From assembly GCA_945874765.1 (NCBI GenBank), contig CAMCHQ010000001.1, forward strand, positions 124,001 through 188,000: DNA of 64,000 bases, given 5' to 3'. This document shows, in pieces, positions 1 through 7,956 of this stretch. Under the pieces are notes generated by a model that had not been told where the DNA came from, ran no database searches, and saw nothing but the letters and a program-made list of their open reading frames with translations. Source of the stretch: an uncultured Clostridia bacterium (GTDB lineage Bacteria; Bacillota; Clostridia; Oscillospirales; Acutalibacteraceae). The position numbers were made by a program, and so were the translations under genes. The stretch's first letter is position 1. Each line of letters begins with the position of its first letter.

Positions 1-175
1 TCTTTAATTCACGCAAAACCTGAGGTATCTCATAAAAAGTTCTGCCTGTGCAAAGTGCAAATTCTATCCCGTCATCAGTCATTTGTTCAATTGCGTCAAT
101 ATTATCAGTTGACACATTTGAATTATCATCAAGAAGCGTACCGTCAAGGTCACACGCAAAAAGCTTATAATTCAT
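1..175 (-). CDS. Cof-type HAD phosphatase, N-terminal fragment
   Basis: The gene starts with ATG at 175 and runs off the left edge, so only about 58 N-terminal residues are visible. They contain the HAD motif I as DLDGTLLD near residue 9, where the first Asp is the nucleophile, followed by the NIDAIEQM and CTGR segments typical of Cof/YidA-type sugar-phosphate or nucleotide phosphatases with a C2 cap. Substrate cannot be predicted from this fragment. No ribosome binding site stronger than a weak purine stretch is seen. The family call is secure, the exact activity is not. Confidence 0.85.
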   Translation of the reverse strand, partial: MNYKLFACDLDGTLLDDNSNVSTDNIDAIEQMTDDGIEFALCTGRTFYEIPQVLRELK

Positions 176-235
176 ATTATTTCCCCAACCTAAAATATTC
201 TATAAATCAATTATATTAAATATGAATACGTGAAA

Positions 236-808
236 TCAAGCCTTTTTCTTTCTGTGGATTACAAAACGGTTCAAAGGATATGTCCAAAGAGTAGGAACTG
301 TCATAACAATAAGTTTTGTTAAAAGAACAATAAATACGCTGTCGTGACCGCTGTTTTTAATAAGTGTGCCGAGAAATGAACCGAACCAAGTGTTAAAAGT
401 AATGGTGCAGACAACCATAATTGCATAAAGAATAGTTGAAAGAACAGGGTTAGCGTCTGCTTTAAATGTAAGTTTTCTGTTCATTATATAAGCTGCGGCA
501 TAACCGATTACTGCCGAAATAAAATAGGAATACATATATCCCTTGTACTCTATTCCCAAAAACGAAAGAACCGGATTATCGGTTACGGGAACTTCGTTAA
601 GTGATTTAAAAATAACATATTGCAAAAACCAAAAGACTGCAAGCTCCAAAACCGAGGTAGAAGCACCTGTGAATGAGAATTTTATAAATTTCCAAATTTC
701 TGCGTGTTTATTAACGAATTTAATAATGTTTTCTTTGAATGTGTTTTTCTTTTGAGCTGTCATTGCATCGTCTGTATAAATAATTTGTGTGTCGTCAATT
801 TGTTTCAT
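236..808 (-). CDS. GtrA-like family membrane protein
   Basis: A 190-residue protein with a polar N-terminal tail of about 40 residues and four predicted membrane segments arranged as in the GtrA/DPMS3-like family: FIKFSFTGA at the start of helix 1, a helix around the YFISAVIGYAAAY segment followed by the family-typical NRKLTF, and two more helices at the C-terminus. GtrA-type proteins are thought to help move lipid-linked sugars across the membrane for surface polysaccharide glycosylation; the partner glycosyltransferase is not adjacent here. The frame is open upstream to a TTG four codons earlier (820), but the ATG at 808 is the more natural start. Neither has a clear Shine-Dalgarno sequence. 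Confidence 0.8.
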   Translation of the reverse strand: MKQIDDTQIIYTDDAMTAQKKNTFKENIIKFVNKHAEIWKFIKFSFTGASTSVLELAVFWFLQYVIFKSLNEVPVTDNPVLSFLGIEYKGYMYSYFISAVIGYAAAYIMNRKLTFKADANPVLSTILYAIMVVCTITFNTWFGSFLGTLIKNSGHDSVFIVLLTKLIVMTVPTLWTYPLNRFVIHRKKKA

Positions 809-867
809 AATACTAATCAAAATAAAGCGAAAAACCGCAGCTAAGGCTCAAAGCCGCTTACGGTATA

Positions 868-1014
868 TCAATTTTCAGAAACTGAATATTGAATCGAAGA
901 TACATCACTGTTTGTTGCACTCATATAACAAGCATAACCCGAAACAGTCATAACAGATACTACAAGTGAAATTGCAAGAAGTGATGATAAAACCGTTTTA
1001 ATCTTTTCGCTCAT
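868..1014 (-). CDS. 48-residue exported or membrane peptide
   Basis: A short open frame of 48 codons starts with ATG at 1014, 7 bases after a strong AAAGGAGAG ribosome binding site, and ends with TGA at 868. The product has a charged start (MSEKIKTV), a hydrophobic core (LLAISLVVSVMTVSGYACY) and a polar tail rich in Ser and Asn. It fits a signal-peptide-like or single-span membrane peptide. Family not recognised. The ribosome binding site and the amphipathic design are the reasons for calling it. It could be a peptide signal, a toxin-like peptide or a small membrane regulator; nothing in the sequence decides between these. Confidence 0.55.
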   Translation of the reverse strand: MSEKIKTVLSSLLAISLVVSVMTVSGYACYMSATNSDVSSIQYSVSEN

Positions 1015-1020
1015 ATTTAT

Positions 1021-1529
1021 CTCTCCTTTCCTAAATCGTTGACTAAAGTATAAAACACGTCGATTAAAATATAATCAAGGTAGAGTAAAAAATGAGTAAA
1101 AATCAGGTAAATATCACTTATTATCGATTTAACATAAAATTAAAATTATTTAACATTGGCATAACAAAAGTTTTCTGAGTCTGCCTGATACTCAAGCTGA
1201 AAATTTATCAAAAGAACCATTTGTGCAAATCTCACAAAAAGCAGAGTGATTATTTGTGAAAGAAGCCGAATTTTCCGTTTCTTTTATTTTTTTGTCACAA
1301 AACGGCACTTTTTAGGGATTATGTTTAATGAGGGGATTAATTAAAAAGGAAGTATAAATTGCGACAAAGAAAGATGGTTACTTCTATATTTGGAAGTCAA
1401 ACCGGAATCATTTATAAGCTTGATTAACTTTTTATAATTTTTTTACAAAAAAATGTTCACATTTTTCCAAAAACCAACACTATACATATGAGAGGGCATT
1501 TTCTTAAATAAAGCTTTATTTAAATTTGT
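1021..1529. other. Intergenic stretch without a supported gene
   Basis: About 500 bases of very AT-rich sequence between the small peptide gene and the decayed region. I see no intact gene. A 22-codon TTG frame near 1360-1425, preceded by AAGGAAG, is too short to support. No tRNA, riboswitch or terminator with a good tail was recognised. Promoters for the small peptide (reading left) are expected near 1030-1080 but no convincing pair of boxes was found. Confidence 0.5.
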
Positions 1530-1530
1530 G

Positions 1531-1610
1531 ATGAAAGAGGTGTTTGAAATGATTTAGATAAGCTTAAAAATAAACAAAAAAAATTAATAATTCTATTAAC
1601 AAAACTTTGA
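1531..1610 (+). pseudogene. Frameshifted remnant of a short coding sequence
   Basis: An ATG at 1531 opens MKEVFEMI and stops at 1555. In the overlapping frame the same stretch continues as DLDKLKNKQKKLIILLTKL and stops at 1608, directly before a new ribosome binding site (AAAGGAATTT) for the next remnant. The coding-like composition of both halves and the abrupt change of frame suggest a decayed gene. Family not recognised. It may equally be chance coding in AT-rich DNA. Confidence 0.3.
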
Positions 1611-1625
1611 AAGGAATTTAAACAG

Positions 1626-1859
1626 ATGAAAAAACAGCAAAGCATATCGCATTAATTATGACATTTGTATCTTGTTTTTTATCATTTACACCTAACCGGT
1701 CAAATCCTTTGGAATTATGCGAATAAATATTCATGTATTCAATTTAACTATAATGCATATTGGTATATAAGCAACGGTGCAACTAACATTCACGACACAT
1801 CTAAAAAGGCTCAGGAACTCTTGTTTGGCGACCTGCTAAGCTTTACTGATATAAATTAA
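1626..1859 (+). pseudogene. Remnant of a secreted-protein gene with two frame breaks
   Basis: An ATG at 1626 follows a good ribosome binding site (AAAGGAATTT) but stops after nine codons. With one extra A in the A6 run at 1629-1634 it would read MKKTAKHIALIM followed by a hydrophobic stretch (TFVSCFLSF), a textbook signal peptide. The original frame then becomes open again from about 1695 (GQILWNYANKYS) to the TAA at 1857, ending in KKAQELLFGDLL and FTDIN. So a signal peptide in one frame and a body in another imply two compensating frame breaks. The parent family is not recognised. A poly-A slip site could in principle be phase variable. Confidence 0.45.
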
Positions 1860-1889
1860 TAATCATAACAATTAAACGGAGTATATTTC

Positions 1890-2690
1890 ATGAATAAAAA
1901 AGCAATTACTTTTAGTGCAATTTTAGTTACCATATTAATATGTTCACTTTTGGTATCTGCATTGCATTCTAAAAATCAAGTTGATACTTCACCGGCAAAA
2001 GCTGTTGAAAGCGTAGATTTAGCCACTCAAGCTGTAATTTCTGAAAATCTTTTGATTGAGAGTAATATTCAATTTTCAAATAAAGAACTAAATTTGAATG
2101 GTTATTATTTTGACGGAAACAGACTATATATTTCTGTTTCATCTGATAAAAGCAAATCACTAACTGATTTTAATCTAAATTCTTTTAATATTAATTCAAA
2201 AAGCTACAAAAAAAGTTCTGATATTATTTATAATTGCAAAGAATTAGAAGCGATTATCGGAGAAAAAACCGACTTTGCTCTCGTAGTTTTTAATTCCTTT
2301 AATTATGACGAAAAAAGCAAATATTATGCATCATATAATGATTTACGCACAAAAGAATTTTCCATTAAAGGAAACATTGCAAAGCATAAAAAGATAGAAA
2401 CGGCAAACGAGGAAATGACATTTAATTTTGCTGAATTTGGAACGACCGGCACTGTAATTAACTGTGATATAGACGCTTTTATTGAAGATTCATCTTTTAA
2501 GTTTAAAACAAAAGATAATATATGTACTGTCTATTTAATAAAAATATCAGGAAATAACTATTCGCTTTTGATACCTTTGAAATTAGACGAAGCATCAGAA
2601 GGCTATTTAATTGTTAATGATAAAAACGGTAATGTAAAATTAAGAGAAATTGTAAGCTTTAAAATTAATGATTCTAATGAAATGTTATAA
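1890..2690 (+). CDS. Secreted or membrane-anchored protein of unknown function
   Basis: A 266-residue protein starting at the ATG 1890, 9 bases after ACGGAG. Residues 1-25 form an uncleaved-looking signal or anchor segment (MNKKAITFSAILVTILIC). The rest is hydrophilic, rich in Ser, Asn and Lys with alternating hydrophobic residues that suggest beta-sandwich domains; two repeats of similar size (about 60-165 and 170-266) are possible. No catalytic motif is visible and no family is recognised. It is followed at once by a strong terminator, so it is probably transcribed alone. The gene is more AT-rich than the genes to its right, consistent with an accessory gene. Confidence 0.7.
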   Translation: MNKKAITFSAILVTILICSLLVSALHSKNQVDTSPAKAVESVDLATQAVISENLLIESNIQFSNKELNLNGYYFDGNRLYISVSSDKSKSLTDFNLNSFNINSKSYKKSSDIIYNCKELEAIIGEKTDFALVVFNSFNYDEKSKYYASYNDLRTKEFSIKGNIAKHKKIETANEEMTFNFAEFGTTGTVINCDIDAFIEDSSFKFKTKDNICTVYLIKISGNNYSLLIPLKLDEASEGYLIVNDKNGNVKLREIVSFKINDSNEML

Positions 2691-2703
2691 TCATTAAAAA
2701 ACG

Positions 2704-2740
2704 ACCCCTGCGTGGATAGCCATGCAGGGGGATACTTATT
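2704..2740. terminator. Bidirectional rho-independent terminator
   Basis: A GC-rich stem of 11 pairs (CCCCTGCGTGG with CCATGCAGGGG, one G-T) and a 4-base loop, with T-rich sequence on the right and A-rich sequence on the left. It lies between the convergent genes ending at 2690 and 2746. Confidence 0.85.
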
Positions 2741-2745
2741 TTTAT

Positions 2746-4038
2746 TTACTTTTTAACAAGCTCGACCTGAGCCTTATAGCTGCCGTAAACCCAACAGCCC
2801 GAGGAATTTTCAATATTGGCGGTGATATCGTAATAATCCCTGCCCTCTGACAAATCCTCACTTTTATAAGATGACAAATCAACAACCATACCTACGCCGA
2901 TTTTGTCATTATTCAAACTTGACTGAGTACCGACAAGGGTAAGCTGGTTTGCATTGACTGAAATTACATTTGCCACATATCCGTCGGGAACATTGGCAAC
3001 GGTTACTGAATTTTTATCAAATGTAACAGCCTTTGTTTTATAATTGCTCGGAACGGTGACGGTAACGGTAATTTCCTTTGTATTGTCAAGAATCATAATT
3101 CCGTCAAGGTGAGTTACATCAAATTTGATAGTATTCTTACCGACATTAAGCTGAGAGAAATCGATATTACCTATATTAGCCTCTTTAATTCCCGAATCAG
3201 CCAAAGCTGCGGCGAAAACTTTATCCACGCTATATGACACGTCAAATTTACTTGTATCGACATTATCGGGTTTGCCGGTAAATGAGCTTGTAACATTAAG
3301 AGTCATTTCCTTTAAAACCGGAATTGTAAGTGTAAGATTTTTAGCCTCGGTATCGACGGAAATATAATCAACAGTATTACCGCTTGAATCAATAGGAGTA
3401 GCCGTAATATCGATTGACTGCGTTGATTTAAGTTTATTTGCAATATCAACATTTGCAACAAGGCTTTTAACCTTTGAAACATATGATTTAGGACCGCTGA
3501 TTTTTGCAACCTTTTCACTCAAAAGTGCGTCACCCATTACATAGCCGTCGGCAATGAAATCTTTATTTTCATAATTCAAGTTAATGTCAAGTGTTTTTTC
3601 GTCCTCGACATCGAAATATGCTTTATATGTTGTGGGATAATATGATGAAATAGTAAAATCGGCATTTTCCGATACCGTTGTAACATTAATCGGAACATCA
3701 TAATTACCCTTTGAGGTAACAGAATTGGTTTGAAGCTGAACTTTAAGGTCGTCAGCCGTGATATCCCTTGCGAGATACTTTTTACAGGTGACCGTAACAT
3801 CAACGTCAATCTTACTGTCACCGTAACACTTAATACCAAGCTGAGAAGCGGCGGAATCGCTGAAATCTACATTGAGCGGAACGGTAATAGTCTTAGTAGT
3901 TTCAGGCGAGAGGCTCATAGAGGTTGAAACCCAAACAATAACTGCCGCAATAATTGAAAATACGATAAGATATTTATCGTTATATATAAGCTTTCTTAGG
4001 GAGAATTTTTTATCATTGTCTTTATTTTTTTCAGCCAT
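2746..4038 (-). CDS. cdaR: CdaR: YbbR-domain regulator of diadenylate cyclase
   Basis: A 430-residue protein with a short cytoplasmic start, one membrane helix at about residues 22-42 (YLIVFSIIAAVIVWVSTS) and an extracytoplasmic part made of about four repeated YbbR domains, each beginning with a pattern like the ETTKTITVPLNV segment. YbbR/CdaR proteins bind the membrane-bound diadenylate cyclase CdaA and tune c-di-AMP synthesis. The start codon overlaps the stop codon of cdaA (TAATG at 4040-4036), so the two are translationally coupled. In many Firmicutes glmM follows in the same operon; here glmM sits instead near 60 kb. Confidence 0.9.
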   Translation of the reverse strand: MAEKNKDNDKKFSLRKLIYNDKYLIVFSIIAAVIVWVSTSMSLSPETTKTITVPLNVDFSDSAASQLGIKCYGDSKIDVDVTVTCKKYLARDITADDLKVQLQTNSVTSKGNYDVPINVTTVSENADFTISSYYPTTYKAYFDVEDEKTLDINLNYENKDFIADGYVMGDALLSEKVAKISGPKSYVSKVKSLVANVDIANKLKSTQSIDITATPIDSSGNTVDYISVDTEAKNLTLTIPVLKEMTLNVTSSFTGKPDNVDTSKFDVSYSVDKVFAAALADSGIKEANIGNIDFSQLNVGKNTIKFDVTHLDGIMILDNTKEITVTVTVPSNYKTKAVTFDKNSVTVANVPDGYVANVISVNANQLTLVGTQSSLNNDKIGVGMVVDLSSYKSEDLSEGRDYYDITANIENSSGCWVYGSYKAQVELVKK

Positions 4039-4907
4039 TATTTTTTAATCCTCCTTACAAGCTTAGTAATGATTTTATCATCATCGGAGGAGCCTGACGG
4101 AACAAACTCCGTAGTCAAAATATCTCTTAAATCGCCGTAAGAAACGTCACGCTGAAGAATACCGCCTTTAGCAACAGAAATAGCACCCGTTTCCTCACTT
4201 ACGATTACAACCAAAGCATCACTTTCTTCAGTAAGACCGATCCCTGCTCTGTGCCTTGTGCCGAGAGATGAAGAAATTGTTTTTTTGGTAAGCGGCAAAA
4301 TACAGCCTGCTGCATAAATCTTACCGTCACGAATTACCATAGCGCCGTCGTGAAGCGGAGATTTAGGATAAAATATATTTTCCACAAGTTCTCTTGACGC
4401 TTTTGCATTAAGAATTGTACCCGATTTAATTACATTACCCAAAAGAGTATCGTTTTCAAAACAGATAAGCGCACCCACTCTTTGGTCGCTCATATTGGCG
4501 CAAGCCTTACATACATATTCAATACAATCCGAGATTTCCGCAATATCAACGGCAACACCGGGGTGAATAAGAGATTTAAGGCTCTTAGTAGTAGCGCCTT
4601 TACCGATTTGTTCAAGTATATTACGTATTTCTGGACCGAAGAGAATTACAAGAATAATCAAAATATTGGAGAAAATAGCCTTGAAAATAAAGCTTGAAGC
4701 CTCCATATCAAGAAGATTAACAACGCCGTAAATAATTGCAATAAAAATAAACCCCTTTGCAAGCTGCATTGCTCTTGTTTCTCTTATAATACGAACACAT
4801 ATATATATAATTACGGCAACCATAATGATGTCAAGCGCATCCGATATGCCAAAAGTTGAAAATACACTTAATATTTTATTAAATGTATCAGTTATTTTCG
4901 CTAACAT
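4038..4907 (-). CDS. cdaA: CdaA: membrane diadenylate cyclase (c-di-AMP synthase)
   Basis: A 289-residue enzyme that joins two ATP molecules into cyclic di-AMP, an essential second messenger for osmotic balance and cell wall homeostasis in Firmicutes. Three membrane segments lie in residues 25-95. The DAC domain follows, with the hallmark DGA at 187-189 and RHR at 218-220. Start ATG 4907 is preceded by GAGGAAG. It overlaps cdaR by one base. Length and order match the CdaA-CdaR module of Bacillus and clostridia. Confidence 0.95.
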   Translation of the reverse strand: MLAKITDTFNKILSVFSTFGISDALDIIMVAVIIYICVRIIRETRAMQLAKGFIFIAIIYGVVNLLDMEASSFIFKAIFSNILIILVILFGPEIRNILEQIGKGATTKSLKSLIHPGVAVDIAEISDCIEYVCKACANMSDQRVGALICFENDTLLGNVIKSGTILNAKASRELVENIFYPKSPLHDGAMVIRDGKIYAAGCILPLTKKTISSSLGTRHRAGIGLTEESDALVVIVSEETGAISVAKGGILQRDVSYGDLRDILTTEFVPSGSSDDDKIITKLVRRIKK

Positions 4908-4990
4908 AAACCGACTTCCTCGTTTGTTAATTACTATTATTTATATTTTATCACACGCAGTTAAATAAATAAAGTGAATATTTGAGTTTT

Positions 4991-6121
4991 TTAAAGTTTT
5001 TTCAAGATATTAATAAAATTTTCACATTCGCTGTATTTAGTGAACACGCTCGGGCTTATACGAACCGTACCTCGATTTTGAGTGCCGAATGCAGTGTGTG
5101 CAAGTTTTGAGCAGTGAAATCCCGCACGTGTCGCAATATTCTTTTCCGTTAAAAGTGAAGCGGTTTTTTCGGACGGATAATCTTTATAATTAAACGACAA
5201 TATCGGAGCAAGCAAGAAATCGTTAAAGCTCGGAGTATATAAAGTAACATTTTGATTTTTTGAAAGTTCCTTATATACATACTGCATAAGTCTGTTTTCG
5301 TGCTTATATATATTTGAAATACCTTTGGCATTAACAAAACGAGTACCTGCCAAAAGGCCTGAAATTCCGACATTATTAAGTGTGCCCGATTCCAACCTTT
5401 CAGGCATATTATCAGGCTGTGCTAAATTCATTGATTCCGACCCTGTTCCGCCTTCGATAATTGTATCAAGTTTAATATTCTCCCCAAGCGTTATAAATCC
5501 CGTACCCATAGGTGCATAAAGACCTTTATGACCCGGGGCACAAAGTATATCTATATTATCTCTTTTAGCGTCAATATCCAAGACGCCTGCCGATTGAGCC
5601 GCATCGACAACAAATATTATTCCGTTATCGTGTGCAAGTTTACCTATTTCCCTAATAGGAAAAACACAGCCAAATACATTTGATGCGTGCATACAAACGA
5701 TTAATTTGGTATTCGGTTTAATTAACTTTTTAAAATTATTTATTATTTCTTCCTTATCAAAAGAAAACTCTGCCAAATCGTATTCAATAATTCCTTTTTC
5801 AAAAAGAGCATTAACCGGACGTGCAACTGCATTATGTTCAAGATTGGAAATGATTATATGGTCGCCCGATTTAACTATGCCTTTGATTGCATAATTTAAT
5901 GCCGTTGTGCAATTTTGTGTAAAAGCAATATTTTCCGGGGAAAAGCCGAACATTTGAGAAAGACTTTCACGGCAGGAGAAAATCATATTTGATGTATTTA
6001 CGGATTCTTTATATCCTCCCCTGCCGCTGTTAAAACTATAGTAATTCATTGCCCTTGAAACAGCGTTTTTAACCTCTTGCGGTTTAGGATTTGTAGTGGC
6101 ACTGTTATCAAGATAAATCAT
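4991..6121 (-). CDS. Cysteine desulfurase family protein (PLP, class V aminotransferase)
   Basis: A 376-residue PLP enzyme predicted to abstract sulfur (or selenium) from cysteine (or selenocysteine). Visible motifs: LDNSATT at residues 4-10, the PLP-contacting DAAQSAG at 173-179, the Schiff-base lysine in PGHKG at K199 and the persulfide-forming cysteine in RAGFHCSKLAH at C337. The start overlaps the stop of the upstream DUF3343 gene by four bases (ATGA), so the pair is coupled. The C-terminal GFHCSKLAH segment puts it in the clostridial subfamily that travels with DUF3343, rather than in classical IscS or SufS. No Fe-S scaffold gene is nearby. Confidence 0.9.
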   Translation of the reverse strand: MIYLDNSATTNPKPQEVKNAVSRAMNYYSFNSGRGGYKESVNTSNMIFSCRESLSQMFGFSPENIAFTQNCTTALNYAIKGIVKSGDHIIISNLEHNAVARPVNALFEKGIIEYDLAEFSFDKEEIINNFKKLIKPNTKLIVCMHASNVFGCVFPIREIGKLAHDNGIIFVVDAAQSAGVLDIDAKRDNIDILCAPGHKGLYAPMGTGFITLGENIKLDTIIEGGTGSESMNLAQPDNMPERLESGTLNNVGISGLLAGTRFVNAKGISNIYKHENRLMQYVYKELSKNQNVTLYTPSFNDFLLAPILSFNYKDYPSEKTASLLTEKNIATRAGFHCSKLAHTAFGTQNRGTVRISPSVFTKYSECENFINILKKL

Positions 6122-6333
6122 TTACGCTCCACTCCCCTAATTTGTATTCCCTCTTTAATCAGTATTGAAATCGGCTCTTCAGTATATGTGCTGACAACAA
6201 CCATATAGCCGCACCCATCCTCAGGCGTTGGGTTTTCAAGCTTTTTGATAATGGATTTATATCCGTTTTGTCTGAGCACTCGTTGAGAACGCTGTGCGTT
6301 TGTTATTGAGCCTACCTTTATATATAAAGTCAT
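6118..6333 (-). CDS. DUF3343 protein, putative Se/S carrier
   Basis: A 71-residue protein that fits the DUF3343 family, described in Pfam as a putative Se/S carrier. It has one alpha-beta unit followed by a Cys-Gly turn (EDGCGYMVVV, Cys near residue 41) that could carry a persulfide. It is coupled by a four-base overlap to the cysteine desulfurase, so sulfur or selenium relay from that enzyme is the natural inference. Its ribosome binding site (AGAGG) lies inside the right arm of the upstream sigE terminator. Confidence 0.8.
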   Translation of the reverse strand: MTLYIKVGSITNAQRSQRVLRQNGYKSIIKKLENPTPEDGCGYMVVVSTYTEEPISILIKEGIQIRGVERK

Positions 6334-6340
6334 AAAAAAT

Positions 6341-6389
6341 CCTCTTTCACATAATAAATTATTTTACATTTTATTATATGCGAAAGAGG
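6341..6389 (-). terminator. sigE terminator that also holds the DUF3343 ribosome binding site
   Basis: In the minus-strand transcript CCTCTTTC pairs with GAAAGAGG, extended by an imperfect AT-rich stem, followed by ATTTTTT and then the ATG of the DUF3343 gene. The 3' arm is the Shine-Dalgarno sequence of that gene and the T run is its spacer. A TATAAT sits in the 5' part of the loop region, so transcripts starting there would lack the 5' arm. Confidence 0.7.
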
Positions 6390-6401
6390 TATATTTTGTT
6401 T

Positions 6402-7100
6402 TTATGCCGACAGACGCTTTAATTCATTCTTTATTTTCTGAAGTATTCTCTTTTCAAGACGGCTGATATATGACTGAGAAATACCCATTTTATCGGCAAG
6501 TTGCTTTTGGGTTAAACACTCGTTGCCGTATAAACCGAATCGAAGCGTCATAAGATTACGTTCCTTTTCCGGCAAAGCGTCAACCGTTTTGCGCAAAAGC
6601 CTTTTTTCATCATCATATTCTATTTCTTCAAACACATCATTAGGGTCAGTTCCCAAAACATCACGAAGCGTAAGTTCATTACCGTCCCAATCAACAGAAA
6701 GAGGTTCGTCAAAAGACATTTCGCTTTTCATATTATTGACTTTTCTTAAGTGCATAAGAATTTCATTTTCAATACACCGTGAAGCATAGGTAGCAAGTTT
6801 AATATTTTTTTCGGGATTAAAAGTTTTGACCGCTTTCATAAGACCGATTGTACCTATTGATACCAAATCCTCGGTTGACGTGGTTTTGTTTTCAAACTTT
6901 TTTGCAATATAGACAACCAAGCGCAAGTTGTGTATTATGAGAAGTTCTCTGTTATCTTCTATCCCGTTTTGAAGTTCCTCCATTATTTTCTGCTCTTCTT
7001 CTTTTGAAAGCGGAGGCGGCAGAGTTTCGGGTCCGTTAATATAGAAACATTTTTGCTTTTTAAACAGCCTTAAAAATAATTTTTTAATAAGCTTAAACAT
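6402..7100 (-). CDS. sigE: Sporulation sigma factor SigE (pro-form)
   Basis: A 232-residue sigma-70 family protein of the SigE type, which directs mother-cell transcription early in sporulation. Region 2 is recognised by NLRLVVYIAKKFENK and GTIGLMKAVKTF, region 4 by LTQKQLADKMGISQSYISRLEKR. The basic, hydrophobic start (MFKLIKKLFLRLFKKQ) is an inhibitory pro-sequence; the segment around residue 20 (FYINGPETLPPPLS) aligns with the processing site of Bacillus pro-SigE. This puts the cleavage near residue 19, several residues earlier than in Bacillus. The gene lies 9 bases after spoIIGA, the gene for its processing protease. sigG, often next in clostridia, is not here. Confidence 0.95.
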   Translation of the reverse strand: MFKLIKKLFLRLFKKQKCFYINGPETLPPPLSKEEEQKIMEELQNGIEDNRELLIIHNLRLVVYIAKKFENKTTSTEDLVSIGTIGLMKAVKTFNPEKNIKLATYASRCIENEILMHLRKVNNMKSEMSFDEPLSVDWDGNELTLRDVLGTDPNDVFEEIEYDDEKRLLRKTVDALPEKERNLMTLRFGLYGNECLTQKQLADKMGISQSYISRLEKRILQKIKNELKRLSA

Positions 7101-7109
7101 ATAATCACC

Positions 7110-7898
7110 CTAAATATTAATTAATTCATTAGATAAAACAGCCGAGAATTTTTTAGAATCGACGTCGGACAAAGCGACATATACTTTTGTAATTTCAATT
7201 TTATTTTTACCGCTTGAAATTATAATTTTATCCGGTTTAAAAGCCTTAAGCACTCCTTGCCCCGATACGGTTTGGCAAGGAATTAAGCGCTCGCATTTAT
7301 CGGGCATTTTTGATTTATCGACTATAATCACGGGATAATCGGAAAAAGGTTCTCTCAGTTTATTTCCGCTGTCGGCAAAGGCGAAAAGCTTATACTCTTT
7401 TGCGTCGACAAAAATGCTTAAAGAATAAATTTCGCCTTTTGCAAGTGTTCGGTTTGTTATTTTGATAATAATATATGTAACGAGATATGCACAAAAAGCA
7501 CTGACGAGAAGTTGCGAGGCTGAAATATCAAAATATACATTTGAATTTTTAACCGTCATACCTTTGGGTGAAAAGAACATACAAATTGCCGAAATTACGC
7601 CGAGGAAAAGTACGTTTGAAAAATAGAAGATAATAAAGTTTTTGAAATAAGTCCACACTCTTATAAATCCAAAAGCGACAAAAACAATAAGCATGGAAAT
7701 AATAATTTTTCCGATTAAAGACAAAAGAAAATTGAGTTTGTCGCAAATGATTACGAGCGAATACAAGCCGCCCAAAACCGAAGCCAAAACAGCTCGATAC
7801 TGTTTAATTTCCGACTTTGCGAAAAAGGAAGTTGAAATAAGAAGCAAATAAGTAATAAAAAAATTGACTACAAATAAAACGTCAACATATATAACCAA
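7110..7898 (-). CDS. spoIIGA: SpoIIGA, pro-SigE processing protease
   Basis: A 262-residue membrane-bound aspartic protease. Residues 1-150 hold five hydrophobic segments; the C-terminal cytoplasmic domain carries the single protease motif FADSGNKL with the catalytic Asp at 176. It cleaves pro-SigE after asymmetric septation. The start codon is TTG at 7898, six bases after the purine-rich GAGGGGG, which itself is the 3' arm of the upstream cyclophilin terminator. The product pairs with the directly downstream sigE as in other spore formers. Confidence 0.93.
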   Translation of the reverse strand: MVIYVDVLFVVNFFITYLLLISTSFFAKSEIKQYRAVLASVLGGLYSLVIICDKLNFLLSLIGKIIISMLIVFVAFGFIRVWTYFKNFIIFYFSNVLFLGVISAICMFFSPKGMTVKNSNVYFDISASQLLVSAFCAYLVTYIIIKITNRTLAKGEIYSLSIFVDAKEYKLFAFADSGNKLREPFSDYPVIIVDKSKMPDKCERLIPCQTVSGQGVLKAFKPDKIIISSGKNKIEITKVYVALSDVDSKKFSAVLSNELINI

Positions 7899-7902
7899 AA
7901 AA

Positions 7903-7944
7903 TACCCCCTCTCAATGATTAATTATAACCAATGAGAAGGGGTA
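7903..7944 (-). terminator. Cyclophilin-gene terminator overlapping the spoIIG promoter and ribosome binding site
   Basis: In the minus-strand transcript TACCCCTTCTCAT pairs with ATTGAGAGGGGGTA, followed by a run of six T. The loop contains the TATAAT of the spoIIG promoter, and the 3' arm is the ribosome binding site of spoIIGA. Confidence 0.75.
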
Positions 7945-7955
7945 AATTTGTCAAA
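7922..7955 (-). promoter_or_regulatory. spoIIG promoter with Spo0A box
   Basis: On the minus strand a perfect TTGACA (7954-7949) and a perfect TATAAT (7927-7922) are separated by 21 bases. The known Bacillus spoIIG promoter is famous for an over-long spacer of 22 bases that needs phosphorylated Spo0A. The plus strand at 7947-7955 reads TTTGTCAAA, a full match to the 0A box TTTGTCRAA, overlapping the -35 box as expected. The boxes lie at the end of and just after the cyclophilin gene. Confidence 0.75.
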
Positions 7956-7956
7956 A

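Noticed and set aside
1360-1430. 22-codon TTG frame with AAGGAAG upstream
   Set aside because: It is too short, without a hydrophobic or other recognisable pattern, and cannot be told from chance in AT-rich DNA.
4908-4990. Possible c-di-AMP riboswitch upstream of cdaA
   Set aside because: The gap is only about 80 bases, very AT-rich and lacks the conserved ydaO/yuaA helices.
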